Positions 9,137 to 18,535 are shown, counted from the stretch's first letter. The stretch: 64,000 nucleotides of DNA from Symsagittifera roscoffensis (GCF_963678635.1 NC_087063.1:85051574-85115573), one strand, 5' to 3'. The notes: generated by a model from the sequence alone, not told the origin. Made by a program: numbers and translations.

Positions 9137-9602
9137 CGTCCACCTCTACTCGCTCGGTCAACTCCAAATCCAGTGGTAGGTCGCAGTCGTCCACCACCTC
9201 ATTCCCATCGTTTTTGTCGCGAGTACCCCTTTCATTCACCTCACAAGCAGGATCCACTATCAAATAGTCTCCCTCTTGCATGTCCGCTGGGATGCACCAG
9301 TCCTCTGACGAGGCATTGTGTGGTTTAATATTTTTGTAATGAGCTGCTCTTCCAGTGCTCAATCGATAAAAGCGACCTCCTTGGTGCACCTCTGTTATCT
9401 GAAATGGACCACGCCATTTCTTTAATAATTTCTTGGTTCCTTTTGGTGGAGTAGGCTTTTGCATCGGCTGTCCTTTTATCAAACCTTCTTTTTTGTCTAA
9501 TTTGCGCTTGCTGCGTGTTCCTCCTGCATAAGTCATTGAGGTCCTGCTGTCTTCTAATAACATCCCGCACGTACGTTTGCGGTGCTGTTCTCCTCCCCTC
9601 AT
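9000..9602 (-). CDS. pol: Integrase C-terminal GPY/F module and acidic tail
   Basis: A basic segment KKLLKKWRGPF at about residues 57-67 is the GPY/F module found at the C-terminus of Ty3/Gypsy and gammaretroviral integrases. It is followed by the RFYRLSTG and NIKPHN segments typical of that module. After it the protein continues for about 100 acidic residues. The frame ends at 9000 inside an A-rich stretch; reading continues in another phase (9136-8228) with a KKKYNPYG segment, so a small indel in the A-run most likely splits one longer polyprotein. No chromodomain is seen. Confidence 0.82.
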   Translation of the reverse strand: MRGGEQHRKRTCGMLLEDSRTSMTYAGGTRSKRKLDKKEGLIKGQPMQKPTPPKGTKKLLKKWRGPFQITEVHQGGRFYRLSTGRAAHYKNIKPHNASSEDWCIPADMQEGDYLIVDPACEVNERGTRDKNDGNEVVDDCDLPLDLELTERVEVDDETLPYAEEDWDCPEQIEIDKGIQPDFPPTMETRQSKRGKNKKEI

Positions 9603-9963
9603 ATTCAGAGTAGAAAAACGTCAATGGAAGCGCTTTTTCGTGACCCGTTAGCATCATGTGCGGACTTATTCCCGTGGTGGAATGCTCCGTGCTGTTGTAA
9701 GCACCCATCACTTGCGGCAAGTACTTGTCCCAGTCATCCATGTAACGCGAGCAATAGACTCTCAGCATGGATACCAGTTTGCGATTTTGCCTCTCGACTA
9801 GGCCATTCGTTTGCGGGTGATAAGTGGTCGAGTGGGACTGCGCTACCTGCGACCTTTTCATTAACTCCTTCGTGAGATCACCCACGAATGCTTTGCCATC
9901 GCCGATTGGAACGTGATGGGGCAGCCATGCCTCGCTATCCACACATTTATCAAATGATCTCAT
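9325..9963 (-). CDS. pol: Integrase catalytic core, second half
   Basis: Continues the integrase core after a frameshift. The second catalytic Asp is D22, in a GDGKAF context where SDNG or DNGxxF is usual, so the flanking residues are changed though the Asp is kept. The catalytic Glu is E57 in the TNGLVERQN motif, about 35 residues later as expected for a DDE integrase. A helical C-terminal part with the AYNSTEHSTTG motif follows. The last 40 residues are out of phase with the family, because the GPF module appears in another frame at 9602. Integrase inserts the cDNA into host DNA. Confidence 0.88.
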   Translation of the reverse strand: MRSFDKCVDSEAWLPHHVPIGDGKAFVGDLTKELMKRSQVAQSHSTTYHPQTNGLVERQNRKLVSMLRVYCSRYMDDWDKYLPQVMGAYNSTEHSTTGISPHMMLTGHEKALPLTFFYSEYEGRRTAPQTYVRDVIRRQQDLNDLCRRNTQQAQIRQKRRFDKRTADAKAYSTKRNQEIIKEMAWSISDNRGAPRRSLLSIEHWKSSSLQKY

Positions 9964-11234
9964 GTTTCTTCCGCCGATGCTGTCATGCAGGGTGCTGCCT
10001 CCGCATACTTCGTAAAATGGTCGATCATTACCAGCATCTGATTATAGCCCGTTGCTGTTATGCAGATTTTCTGATGATCAATTTGCACCACTTCGTTGAA
10101 ACCCGACGACTCTATTGACTGTAGGGGGAACCTTAGTTTCCTGGGATCCTTCGCCTGCTGACATGACAGGCATGCGGCGATCCACTTCTCACAAGGCTTC
10201 TTCAATCCCGGCCATTCGAATCGTTTCTGTATCCTGTTGTACACTTTGTCCACGCCTTGATGGCCCATCTGATCATGCGAGCGAAAGAGCAATTCGGTCT
10301 GGTACAACTGTGGTAACACTATTGAATTGTATTTATAAAGGACCTTGTCCTCCTCTTTACGTTTACAGGCTACGAGTCCGTCCTTGTTCAGGTACAACAA
10401 GTCGTTTCTCTTCAGGTAGAATTGCTTCAAGATTTTGTAGCTGTCTTCTTTCAAGTCTCCCTTGTCAGGTGCGCCATTCTCGATCCATCTCTTCAGACTG
10501 CTCGACATTCTATCATTTTGTTGAGCCCTTAGGAGATCCGACAGCCTGTACCTGGCTTTCAAATACGTCTTTACCACGTTCATTTGCCCACTCCTTATTT
10601 CCAGAGCATGAGCATCGTCCATCAACTTGACACACCATATCTTTTTCAAAGGCGTCGCTTCCTGCACAGATGGTTCCAGATTGGTACGGACGACTGTACC
10701 ATGTGGCAGCAATCTGGTTGGGCGTTTCGAAACTGCTATCAGCTCGAGCTCGTCTGCAGCATTATCTACCACAGTGCCCTCTTCATCTGAGGCGTATCTG
10801 TCCCTGTCTGGATCTTGATGCGTTTCTCGGTCCAGCCCGCGCTGCTTCCAGTCTACCAACAAGGAGTGGATTGCGATCTCTGACATATCGGAATTGGAAG
10901 TTGTTTCAGATGTGTTGTCCCAGGACTGGGGCCTCGAGTGAACACTTGAGCCGACTGATTCCCCAACATCATATTCCATGTTGTCTGTGATGTTTCTCGA
11001 CTCCCCGGACAAAACTCTGTCCATTGGTTGCTTTGAATCCGACTCCCCGGACAAAATTCTGCCCCTAGGTGATCTCGTCAACATCTCCCCGGACGAGTCG
11101 TCCTGCACGGGCTCAAAAGTGTCTGACTCCTCAGACAAGTCGTCCTTGACGGGCTCGAAGGTATCGGACTCCCCGGACATTGTCTCGTCCCCGGACGAAT
11201 AATCTGGGCTCCGGCTCGTATTCTTCTCTTGCAT
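9960..11234 (-). CDS. pol: Acidic repeat spacer and integrase N-terminus (HHCC and first catalytic Asp)
   Basis: A 424-residue stretch. Residues 14-80 are built from about six imperfect copies of an LSGES-type acidic motif. Residues 115-315 are an acidic linker and a segment leading into integrase. The integrase zinc-binding HHCC is seen as H320, H325, C355 and C358. The catalytic core opens with a VVQIDH motif (D386) and a VMIDHFTKY strand. Reading then shifts frame at about 9960 into the rest of the core. The long acidic insert between RNase H and integrase is not standard for Ty3/Gypsy elements and may be a flexible tether or a host-factor binding region; that role is inference. Confidence 0.88.
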   Translation of the reverse strand: MQEKNTSRSPDYSSGDETMSGESDTFEPVKDDLSEESDTFEPVQDDSSGEMLTRSPRGRILSGESDSKQPMDRVLSGESRNITDNMEYDVGESVGSSVHSRPQSWDNTSETTSNSDMSEIAIHSLLVDWKQRGLDRETHQDPDRDRYASDEEGTVVDNAADELELIAVSKRPTRLLPHGTVVRTNLEPSVQEATPLKKIWCVKLMDDAHALEIRSGQMNVVKTYLKARYRLSDLLRAQQNDRMSSSLKRWIENGAPDKGDLKEDSYKILKQFYLKRNDLLYLNKDGLVACKRKEEDKVLYKYNSIVLPQLYQTELLFRSHDQMGHQGVDKVYNRIQKRFEWPGLKKPCEKWIAACLSCQQAKDPRKLRFPLQSIESSGFNEVVQIDHQKICITATGYNQMLVMIDHFTKYAEAAPCMTASAEET

Positions 11235-12021
11235 CCGTGAAATGCACTCTCCTCGCGAAGCTGGATTTTGACTTGATCCTGACTTCCTCTGTGGCTTGGT
11301 TCTGATTCAGTGTCCCATATTCAGTGAACGAAGTTCTCAACAAGACCTCCTTCGGCATCGAGCTCACCAGCTGGTTGACTATCGACCTGCAATCCCGTTC
11401 AACACCTCGGCTGCGAACGGACACTGGCCTCTTCTCTGTTCTCTCATTGACAGTCAACCGCTGCATGGTCTCCATCCACTCACGATCATGCCTATCCACT
11501 TCCCTGTCCAACAAGTCACGGAGCTTTCGCATGACGTCCGGCGCCACGTTCACCGTCCTGTTCAATAGAGCCATGCTGTTTATACCCAGCCTGGTAAGTT
11601 CTTGCTGTACCAAATTGGATCGTACTAGCAGATCCAACGGAACGGGCTCGCCTCTGGCTAAAACCTTTATCTCCGCAGCCGTCTCCACTGTAAGGTCAGG
11701 GTGTCCGGGTATAGGATGCCCCGACTTATCTAACCACCTAGTAAGTGGCAGTTTGTTGTAGGTTTCCTTGTCCAGAAATGAAAACCCGTCTTTGATTTCC
11801 GATTGGTTAGCCTGCTTCTCCTCGAGGCGCTCATTAAATTCTGTCTTTTTACTGAGGCTATCTGCATTCCGGTGCTTGTCACGGGTACGGTGCTCTATGA
11901 TCATGTGGTATCCATACAGGCGCACGATCCAACGACCAATATAACTTTGGTCTATCGAATAGGTTTTCAGCCAGGCAAGGGCACGATTATCCACACGTAA
12001 CTTGAAGGGAGCACTCCCCAA
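11131..12021 (-). CDS. pol: RNase H C-terminal half and post-RNase H spacer
   Basis: The first 70 residues finish RNase H: a RVDNRALAWL-like segment and the RDKHRNADSLSK motif, whose HxNADxLS pattern carries the late catalytic His/Asp region of Ty3/Gypsy RNase H. The remaining 220 residues form a charged spacer without recognised fold. Near 11,230 a frameshift passes the reading into the next piece, which begins with acidic repeats. RNase H removes the RNA strand of RNA:DNA hybrids during reverse transcription. Confidence 0.85.
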   Translation of the reverse strand: MGSAPFKLRVDNRALAWLKTYSIDQSYIGRWIVRLYGYHMIIEHRTRDKHRNADSLSKKTEFNERLEEKQANQSEIKDGFSFLDKETYNKLPLTRWLDKSGHPIPGHPDLTVETAAEIKVLARGEPVPLDLLVRSNLVQQELTRLGINSMALLNRTVNVAPDVMRKLRDLLDREVDRHDREWMETMQRLTVNERTEKRPVSVRSRGVERDCRSIVNQLVSSMPKEVLLRTSFTEYGTLNQNQATEEVRIKSKSSFARRVHFTDAREEYEPEPRLFVRGRDNVRGVRYLRARQGRLV

Positions 12022-12029
12022 GTAGGCCC

Positions 12030-12767
12030 TTATTTTTCCACGAAAGTGATCATCGCGAACATCTCCGCTTTTGGTGCGCCGTACTTCATCTCAGTATCAC
12101 TGAGGACTTTACTCCCGTAGGCTATAGGACGAAGAACCGTTCTCCCGTTCCACTCCTGCTCCTGGTGAAGTATGCCCGATATCGCAACCACTGATGCATC
12201 CGTGTCCAGCACGAACATCTCCTTCTCCGTTGGCATGCCGAGGACCGGTGCCTCGCAAAGTTCACGTTTGATGTTTTCAAATGAAACTTGTGCCTCATCA
12301 GTCCAGGTGAACTTTTTGCCCTTGTTTCTCATCAACCGCTGCATGGGGTATATTTTGTCAGCATACCCCTTGATGAACTCTCGATAATAATTAGCGAATC
12401 CCAAAAAACTCATCAGCTGTGTATCTGTTATAGGTGCCTTCCAGGTCAGCACCGCTTCAACCGCTTCAGGATCTGATCTCACTCCATGTTTATCCACCAG
12501 GCGGCCCAGATGCTTTATGGAATCTCTGAGGATTTCACACTTAGAGGGTTTACATTTCAGACCCGCCTGCTTCATGCAAGAAAACACCTCCTCCAACCTC
12601 TCTATATGGTCTTCTAAGGTTGGTGTTGCAATGACGACATCATCGACATAACACATGATGAGATTCCCATATTTCTTAGTGAGGCTCGTGAGTGCCTGGG
12701 CCATCAGTCGCTGGAATGTGGCCGTCGCGTTGCACAATCCGAACGGCATCCTCTTCCACTGGAACAA
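12030..12767 (-). CDS. pol: Reverse transcriptase palm/thumb and start of RNase H
   Basis: A 245-residue stretch. It begins with the MPFGLCNA block of Ty3/Gypsy RT. The catalytic YVDD is at residues 40-43 (bases 12639-12650). The FLGFANYYREFI block that ends the RT thumb/connection is at about residues 121-132. RNase H starts with a VLDTDAS motif at about residues 187-193, which holds its first catalytic Asp. The frame ends in a TAA inside an A-run (bases 12030-12037); RNase H continues in another phase at 12021, so a one-base indel in the homopolymer is the likely cause. The enzyme would copy element RNA into DNA inside Gag particles. Confidence 0.92.
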   Translation of the reverse strand: MFQWKRMPFGLCNATATFQRLMAQALTSLTKKYGNLIMCYVDDVVIATPTLEDHIERLEEVFSCMKQAGLKCKPSKCEILRDSIKHLGRLVDKHGVRSDPEAVEAVLTWKAPITDTQLMSFLGFANYYREFIKGYADKIYPMQRLMRNKGKKFTWTDEAQVSFENIKRELCEAPVLGMPTEKEMFVLDTDASVVAISGILHQEQEWNGRTVLRPIAYGSKVLSDTEMKYGAPKAEMFAMITFVEK

Positions 12768-12797
12768 TCCCAGCTCGCACGCGAAGCCCGTTTTTTC

Positions 12798-13258
12798 TCA
12801 ATCTTGCTTTCGGAGTGGCACACACCAGAACGCAGAGCCCAAATCTAACGTCGTGAAGAACTTCGCGTCTCCCAGCTTGGATAGGCTCTCATCGATGCGG
12901 GGAATCGGGTATGCGTCCTTTATAGTCACTGCGTTCAGATAACGGAAATCACAACAAAACCTGAGTTGTCCACCTTCCTTTTCGCCATGACCACGCCACA
13001 AGCCCACGGGGACTTCGACGGCTCGATCATGTCATACTCCATTAACATCTCGATTTCCTTCCTACACGCTTCTGACTTGTGAGGGGTCATTCTTCTCGCC
13101 CCTTCCCTATGAGGTACCGAGCCCTCTTCTATCTCAATCTCGTGTTCTACAAAATTACAGCAACCTATGTCAGCCTTATGTTTCGAAAAAACGTCTGCGA
13201 TCCGATTTAGCACCGCTCTGAGCGAATCTAGTTCCATGTCTGATATTTTACCCTTCAA
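12798..13258 (-). CDS. pol: Reverse transcriptase, fingers/palm N-terminal part, frameshifted
   Basis: Two overlapping phases (13258-12935 and 13007-12798) together cover the RT N-terminus. The first carries the H-E/I-E-segment leading to a SPWACGVVMAKRK block (RT block 1). After a frameshift near 12,990 the second carries a FCCDFRYLN block, the PIPRIDE block and the LDLGSAFW block holding the first catalytic Asp of the palm. This piece stops at a TGA (12798-12800), but the codons after that TGA stay in the same frame and lead straight into the next RT piece at 12767, so only that single stop interrupts the enzyme. Confidence 0.88.
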
Positions 13259-13268
13259 ATGTTCTATT

Positions 13269-14195
13269 TCAGGTAGGACCGGTTGCTAACTCTGTCTCTG
13301 TCGGCCTCTCAGGAAAATTGGAACAACTAGACAGCCCATCATCCGTTTCCGACCTCATTGAAAACAATTTCTTAGAAGATTTCAATTCATTTACTCTCTT
13401 CATTATACATTCTTGGTTCGCATGCAATGGACATTTAGTTACATCAAACTTTTTCAAGTTCACCACACTCTGAAAGTCTGTGTTCAGAGGCAAAGAATAG
13501 CCAAGTTTCTTTCCCCTCTGTATTGTCACTGTTGTGGCTTCTGTGTTCAACAACACACTCACACACAGTCCGCTCTGAGTGAGTGAGAAGCTTCTTCCTA
13601 AAAAAGCTGAGCTTTTAATGTTTGGATTTGGTACCAGACACACCTGTCTGTCATTGCTGAGCTCATTCAAGTTCCTCATCCTAAACGTCGCTACTACGGC
13701 TTGGTTTGGTTTTAATCTAACTTTTCGATCCAGAAAAATTGGCACCTTGGCCTGGTTAATTAAGATCTTATTAAGGGGTTTCTTTTCATACTTTCTCTCA
13801 GGATCCTTAATCATAATCAACCCGTCATTGAGATCGATCGTGGCATCAAAGTTGCGTACGAAGTCCCTTCCTAAGATGAACTGATCGGATTCGACCAAAT
13901 TCTCCACTACTAGGAGGCTCATCCAAAGATGTCTTCCTCCGAGCTGCAGTGAAATGATCGGGGTTCGTCCAGTCACATAGATCGCTCCTTGATTGGCAGC
14001 TGCCAACCTGATGTTTGTCGGTATGAGATCCGACCTCTCGAAACCCATGTCGGTCCAAGTTTTGACTGGCATGACACTAACCACTGCTCCCGTGTCTAGC
14101 AGTCCCTGTACTGAAAGTTTTCTGCCTTGCACATCCAGCAAGTGTGCGGCCAGATCGGCCTCGCAACCTATGTGCACCGCATCTTGTTCGAGCAT
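13269..14195 (-). CDS. pro: Retropepsin-type aspartic protease and linker
   Basis: A 308-residue stretch. Residues 32-37 read LLDTGA, the catalytic aspartate loop of retroviral/retrotransposon aspartic proteases; residues 107-112 read ILGRDF, the conserved C-terminal flap-side motif of Ty3/Gypsy proteases. Such enzymes act as homodimers and cleave the Gag-Pol polyprotein. The fold ends near residue 125, and the remaining 180 residues form a linker to the reverse transcriptase. The start overlaps the end of the nucleocapsid frame. The next frame begins at 13258 in a different phase. Catalytic residues look intact in this piece. Confidence 0.88.
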   Translation of the reverse strand: MLEQDAVHIGCEADLAAHLLDVQGRKLSVQGLLDTGAVVSVMPVKTWTDMGFERSDLIPTNIRLAAANQGAIYVTGRTPIISLQLGGRHLWMSLLVVENLVESDQFILGRDFVRNFDATIDLNDGLIMIKDPERKYEKKPLNKILINQAKVPIFLDRKVRLKPNQAVVATFRMRNLNELSNDRQVCLVPNPNIKSSAFLGRSFSLTQSGLCVSVLLNTEATTVTIQRGKKLGYSLPLNTDFQSVVNLKKFDVTKCPLHANQECIMKRVNELKSSKKLFSMRSETDDGLSSCSNFPERPTETELATGPT

Positions 14196-15130
14196 GGTCT
14201 AATCTTCAGCTCCTCTTGACCAATGTATATCCGGCCAATCTGATCGTTCGCATCAGTTATGTGAGCTTTTGTGTAGATATTGATGCCATCCACATTCATT
14301 AGAATCGGGTATGGGCCATGGACATCGGTGTAATGTCCATCCACTTTCATCAGCCTCGGACCTCCTGTTGTGAGCAGCGCTCGCACTGCCCTGGAGTCCA
14401 GTTTGGGATCTTTCTCCTTCAGGTAGTTGGCATAGATGTCCAGGTGGACTAGTGTCATCTCGGATGGTTCACTCAAGTTCTTGACTGATATAATGGACAT
14501 TATTTTCGTCCCCTGCTTGGTCATGCCGAAAGTTCTCCCAGATATAACGTTCAATATTAGTCCCTGTTTCCTGGGTTCCTCTTTGTCTTCTATTTTCGTC
14601 GTTTTACCCAGAATATTAAAACTTTCCCGAAGATCTGTGCTCTCCAGCTCCGACCTTACCCACTGATCCACTTCTTTCGTGGCTAGCTCCTGTTTGACAT
14701 TCTGCAACGCTGTCCTTGCCGCCAGACCGTAATCCACCTTGAGTGGGCTAGCCAACTCTGCCTCCAGGCTCGAGGCTACCACCTCGTCAGGCAGTGTCTT
14801 TACCTTCTTAGTCGTAAAGGTGCTCGGTGTCGTCTCCTTTCTCCGAGACTCGGCCTCGTTCATCAGACGTGCTCGACTGGCCTTGACACCCGAAAGCGCC
14901 TCTTCGTGGCGGGGATGTTTCGCGTCCGCCACTGCATCCCAAAATTGAGTGCAATCCGATTTGAAGTGTCCCTCCAAATTACAGAAGAAACACCTCGGAC
15001 CATATTTCATGATGAGCCCTCTGACGTACTCTTCGTGATCCTCGTCGGTCGCGTCGACGTCATCGAGAAAGTAGCCTATTGCCTTCATGTTCTGTTTGCA
15101 TGCAGAACACGCGGAAACGTGATGGTCCAT
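14168..15130 (-). CDS. gag: Gag nucleocapsid region with CCHC zinc knuckle and C-terminal spacer
   Basis: A 320-residue stretch. Residues 47-60 (bases 14951-14992) form a CX2CX4HX4C zinc knuckle, the RNA-binding motif of retroelement nucleocapsids. An earlier Cys pair at residues 8 and 11 may belong to a second, non-canonical metal site. After the knuckle come a charged region and a roughly 200-residue segment without recognised fold that leads into the protease. The frame differs from the upstream capsid piece, with a short unassigned gap between. The 3' end overlaps the protease reading frame by about 28 bases, which could be a genuine gag-pol frameshift site or a point indel. Part of this protein is mirrored by the relic at 24,500-24,890. 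Confidence 0.82.
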   Translation of the reverse strand: MDHHVSACSACKQNMKAIGYFLDDVDATDEDHEEYVRGLIMKYGPRCFFCNLEGHFKSDCTQFWDAVADAKHPRHEEALSGVKASRARLMNEAESRRKETTPSTFTTKKVKTLPDEVVASSLEAELASPLKVDYGLAARTALQNVKQELATKEVDQWVRSELESTDLRESFNILGKTTKIEDKEEPRKQGLILNVISGRTFGMTKQGTKIMSIISVKNLSEPSEMTLVHLDIYANYLKEKDPKLDSRAVRALLTTGGPRLMKVDGHYTDVHGPYPILMNVDGINIYTKAHITDANDQIGRIYIGQEELKIRPCSNKMRCT

Positions 15131-15221
15131 CTAACCACTATTCGCACACGACCTCCTCTTATTCATGTCATCGCGAGGTTTGTACCAACTGGAGTTCGCA
15201 CCAGTGTTTGTCCCGCTGTAG

Positions 15222-16261
15222 TTACCGTAATTGCTGTAACGGTTTTGGTCTCGGTTTTATGGGTAAATACTCGCGTGACTTCATACGCAAATCATCAGGC
15301 GTGGGTACCTGGTCAAGTGACAGGATGAAGTGTGTGGCCAACATCGTCTTCAACTCATCACTCTTTAATCCGTCCATGAACTTCGAAGCAATCGCCAAGT
15401 TTCGCTCGGATATTCTCTCATCGGGATTGCTTCTCCTCCTAAGCAATTCAAGGTCGTCCAAAAATTTGTCTATGGATTCGTCATCTCTTTGACGCCTCTT
15501 TTCGAACTTCACCATAGCCTGGTGCCTTGTACTCCAGAGCCGAAACGATTCAGCAGGATGTCGAATATCTTGGGAGCGCTGTCTCTCTCATTGGCTCTTT
15601 TCGCCATTACGCAATTTAGTGCAGTACCCTCCAGGTTGCTTGTTAGCGCGCTGCACTCCATTTTCTTGGAGAGACTCTCTTCCTCAAAGTGCAACTTCAT
15701 CACTTCTAACCAAGTGTCAATGCAGCCGTCTGACTCGTCTATGTATGACTTCGGCTTTTTCAGTGTCCTTCTTGACCTCTCTCCTCTCTCGGTTGACTTC
15801 GAGAGTTTGGTGATGAATGTTTCAAGAGATCTGTTCAGAGGCTCAAACATCGAGGCATACATCGTCGTGTCCTGTGAGACTGTAGTCAGATCTGGCACTG
15901 AACTGACTTGTGGCACAGTTGGCAACCTCGTCTCCGGAGTAGAATCTGCCTCCGGCGGGACTGGATTCGTCCAGCCCGGCCTCGACGGGGCTGCCCTTGG
16001 TCGCTCCCTATTCCTCGGTTCGTAGTTCGTTCTCGAGCTTTGGTGGGCTCTGGCATAGCTGCCCGTACCATCTCCATCATTCGCATGGCGTGAGCGCTCC
16101 CTTGGGTTGGAACGCTCCTCCCAATTGCTCTCATTCAAGATCGCGTCAAGCTCCCGCATCATTAAGTCAGATTTGGCATCTAACCTTTTTTCCAGGCTAC
16201 TCATCGTGTGGGCGTAGGTACTATCATGATCGTTCAACAATTGCTCGATCTCCCTCGTCAT
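15222..16261 (-). CDS. gag: Gag capsid region (Retrotrans_gag-like), one frameshift
   Basis: The piece 16261-15509 starts with a coiled coil and a disordered Arg/Pro linker. It then enters a helical segment of the Ty3/Gypsy capsid type: an aromatic WLEVMKLHF-like helix, then a LEGTALNCV-like helix. A frameshift near 15510 moves reading into 15515-15222, which continues with a KFEKRRQR-like helix and the FLDDLELLRRRSNP segment. A decayed homologue of the same stretch lies at 24,060-24,420 on the plus strand and crosses this junction, which shows that both pieces belong to one original protein. Capsid proteins of this class assemble the cytoplasmic particle that encloses the element RNA. Confidence 0.8.
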
Positions 16262-16273
16262 CCTAGCCTCTCT

Positions 16274-17377
16274 TTACTGTGACTCCTTGTTTGCCTGTGC
16301 CAGGCTCTCCGCCAGGCATTGATCGGTGTTGCGAATCAATTGAGCCTGATCAACCCTCGCCTGCGACTTCACGTGCGTTAGTTCATCTCTCAGATTCTCT
16401 CTACCCTGGTGAGCTCTCTCGTCAACCTGATCTATTCTTTTAGTCATGTCCCGTCTCAGTTCATCCAGACCATTCATTACGCCAGCGAACATGTCACTTA
16501 TATCGCCAGTGGCCCCAAATGGCGGGGTTAGTCCCAAAGAAGATGAGGTCAACTGCGGCTGTAGCCTGGTGCTTGATGACGCATCGCCTTCTTGCTTGCT
16601 CATCGACGTCATCAATCTGTCGAACGTTGATGACGCTCCCATCGTTATCCCATCTGACATGGGCCTGGTCGGCGAGGCGGACGACGCCTTCGTGCTCATG
16701 TCGTTCCTTGGGCACGGTGTGAAGTTCACATCCGGATGGGTTATCTCCGGGTAGTCATAACTGGAAGATAAACCTTCAGTTCGTAGTTACGCCATGCGCT
16801 CATCGTACAAAGACTTCCAGCTCTTCTTGGCCTTCGAACCTAGTTGTTCTTCACTCGGGCTTATACTCGACATCATCGCGTTGTTGCTCTGCTTGGCCAG
16901 GGATGAGTGGGTATTAGCTGAATGTGAATTTTCTCTCCTCCTTCTATGACTCTTGGTCTCCGATTTGGACATTCCCTTGAATAACACTTCCTCTCGCGGC
17001 TCGACCTCGGAACGCTCCGAGATCTCCTCCGTCCTCTCAACTTCCTCCCGCTCGAGGTCCTCGCTCGGCTCAAAGTCGGGTCGAATGAGCGTCCGTTCCC
17101 CTTCGTCAAAGGGGTCCACAAGCGTTTCGCTCGCGGTTCCGGCCTCGGCGCTCCGCCCTTGATCGCCATCGAGGTTTTTCTCGCTCCTTAGTTTCATTTC
17201 GCTCACTGAAAGATCAGGTTGACCTTTAGTCGATTCGTTTTCAGCAAACACGTCGGAGGCGCTGCTAAACGAGGACTGGCTTCGCCTAGTTTTAAATTTT
17301 TGCGTGCTGCCCTTGCTCAGCCTGGGAATCTTAGTAGTCGATCCTAACGAGTCCCTGCGCTGCATACTTTGTGACAA
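16274..17377 (-). CDS. gag: Gag N-terminal region (matrix-like, low complexity and coiled coil), interrupted
   Basis: Two open stretches in the same frame (17377-16787 and 16729-16274) are separated by a TAA stop at 16787-16789 and a short gap. The first is rich in Ser, Arg and Glu and has no recognised fold. The second ends in a charged helix with repeated heptad-like Leu/Glu/Arg spacing, a probable coiled coil suited to Gag multimerisation. The next gag piece starts 13 bases downstream in the same frame. The first ATG at 17377 is preceded by a long non-coding leader, so it is the likely translation start. No known matrix domain is recognised; the assignment rests on position directly upstream of the capsid and zinc-knuckle segments. 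Confidence 0.6.
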
Positions 17378-18149
17378 ATAACAATATTCTTATTATTTAA
17401 TGGCGATGCACACGTGCCGCAACAAGTTCAAGTTAAATTACTTAACGCTGCCTCTTCGATCTCGTAGGTATCAAAAATGTCTCTCAGACTTCTCAATGAC
17501 AATCTTGGCGATTCAGCTAAAGTTACACACAGGGCCTGCTCAGTATTGATATAATGCTAACTCAACCCTGTTGTATAGTATAACAGTATCACAAAATTTT
17601 CACAAGACATAATCAACACACAAAACACAATCGATAATCAGATAAGAATATCCTACAGGTGACAGCGACCTCTCGTCAGCTTCAATTTATCTCCACATAA
17701 TTTATCAAGTCACTGCTTTGTTAAAATCAAACAATCTTTGGTAAAAAGCAGTGATGATTCAGAAACAGATCAATAAAACTTAGTCTTAAAGAAAAAGACT
17801 TCCCTCAATCGGAACGATCCGAAAGAACAAAGCCCAGGACACAGTCTTCTCAAGTGAGTGTGTATTTGCCTAATACACTCACCGAGGTCTTCTTTTATTT
17901 GTTCCCGGATTGCCTGAACTTTCCTATTAAGTAGCTCAAGGCAACCACACCGCCAAAATCACAATCAAAAAAAAATTTTTGTTCGGGTACTTCTGATACA
18001 CCCGATCTAGAATCCAAAGTTGATCACGAATTTCCGGGTCAAAATGGGCTCCTATCATTCTAATAAGCACGCCTAATATCCTAATATGATTTTTATTAAA
18101 TGGATATTTCCCGTCTCCCAAATTGCCACAGAAGGTTTCCTCAAGTTTC
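17378..18149 (-). other. Leader region upstream of gag, no gene
   Basis: About 770 bases before the gag ATG in the element's orientation. No frame of useful length is seen. It contains AT-rich stretches, short CACA runs and several CAGGTGA/AGGTATC words that could be splice donors on the plus strand, but nothing decisive. A primer-binding site matching a tRNA 3' end could not be identified by eye. Confidence 0.45.
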
Positions 18150-18535
18150 TAACAAGGAGGGTTGCTAAGAAGTTTAAGTTACTCCGGAGGCTTACTTCGG
18201 AGGGTTGTTAAGACACTTAGCCTACCTCGGAGAGTTACTTAGGAGGGTACCTTAATCACCCAATTTACTTCGGAGGGTCCCCTTAAATTTACTAAGGAGG
18301 GTCAATAAGATGCTTAATATGCTCCGGAGGGTTACTTCGGAGGGACCTCCAAAATTTTCAAATTTCTGAACCTCACTTAAAAGGGCCTTCAATTAACTTC
18401 AGGAAGCGTCAAAACAAGCTAAATTGTCTATGGGGGGCTGTTTTAACTTCTTTGGATGATCTCGTGGAAATTTTCCACTAAGGAGGGTTGCTAAGGGGTT
18501 TAGCTGACTCCGGAGGGTTACTTCGGAGGGTTCCC
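18150..18535. repeat. Degenerate CGGAGGGT motif array in the element leader
   Basis: About ten imperfect copies of the word TWCTYCGGAGGGTTRCT are spaced 15-60 bases apart between 18,150 and 18,380 and again between 18,475 and 18,530. Examples are acttcggagggtt, actccggaggctt, taaggagggttgc and ctccggagggttact. On the element strand the core reads ACCCTCCG. Units are too irregular for a satellite and too short for CRISPR repeats. Isolated copies in both orientations continue to about 21,110. Function is unknown; a protein- or RNA-binding array in the leader or LTR is possible. Confidence 0.7.

Larger units (their letters stand above)
1..18535 (-). mobile_element. Giant Ty3/Gypsy-like LTR retroelement, internal region, cut by the left window edge
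   Basis: Reading the minus strand from right to left, the order is leader, gag, protease, reverse transcriptase, RNase H, integrase, macro domain and a separate third coding region with an SGNH hydrolase. The order protease-RT-RNase H-integrase is that of Ty3/Gypsy elements. The coding part alone exceeds 17 kb, well beyond the roughly 5-8 kb usual for this group. Reading frames are broken by several single stops and frameshifts, so this copy is inactive, but protein motifs are mostly kept, which suggests moderate age. I could not find a pair of LTRs: the 3' LTR must lie left of base 1, and the 5' LTR lies somewhere right of 17.4 kb. Treating the SGNH region (1-7493) as part of the same element is inference from orientation, spacing and the co-occurrence of gag and ORF3 relics elsewhere in the window. 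Confidence 0.8.

Noticed and set aside
9000-9602. Possible chromodomain at the integrase C-terminus
   Set aside because: The GPF module is clear but no aromatic cage or chromodomain strand order follows it.
18150-18535. CRISPR-like spaced repeats
   Set aside because: Words are only 8-16 bases, spacing is irregular, copies are in a eukaryotic retroelement leader and no cas genes are present.
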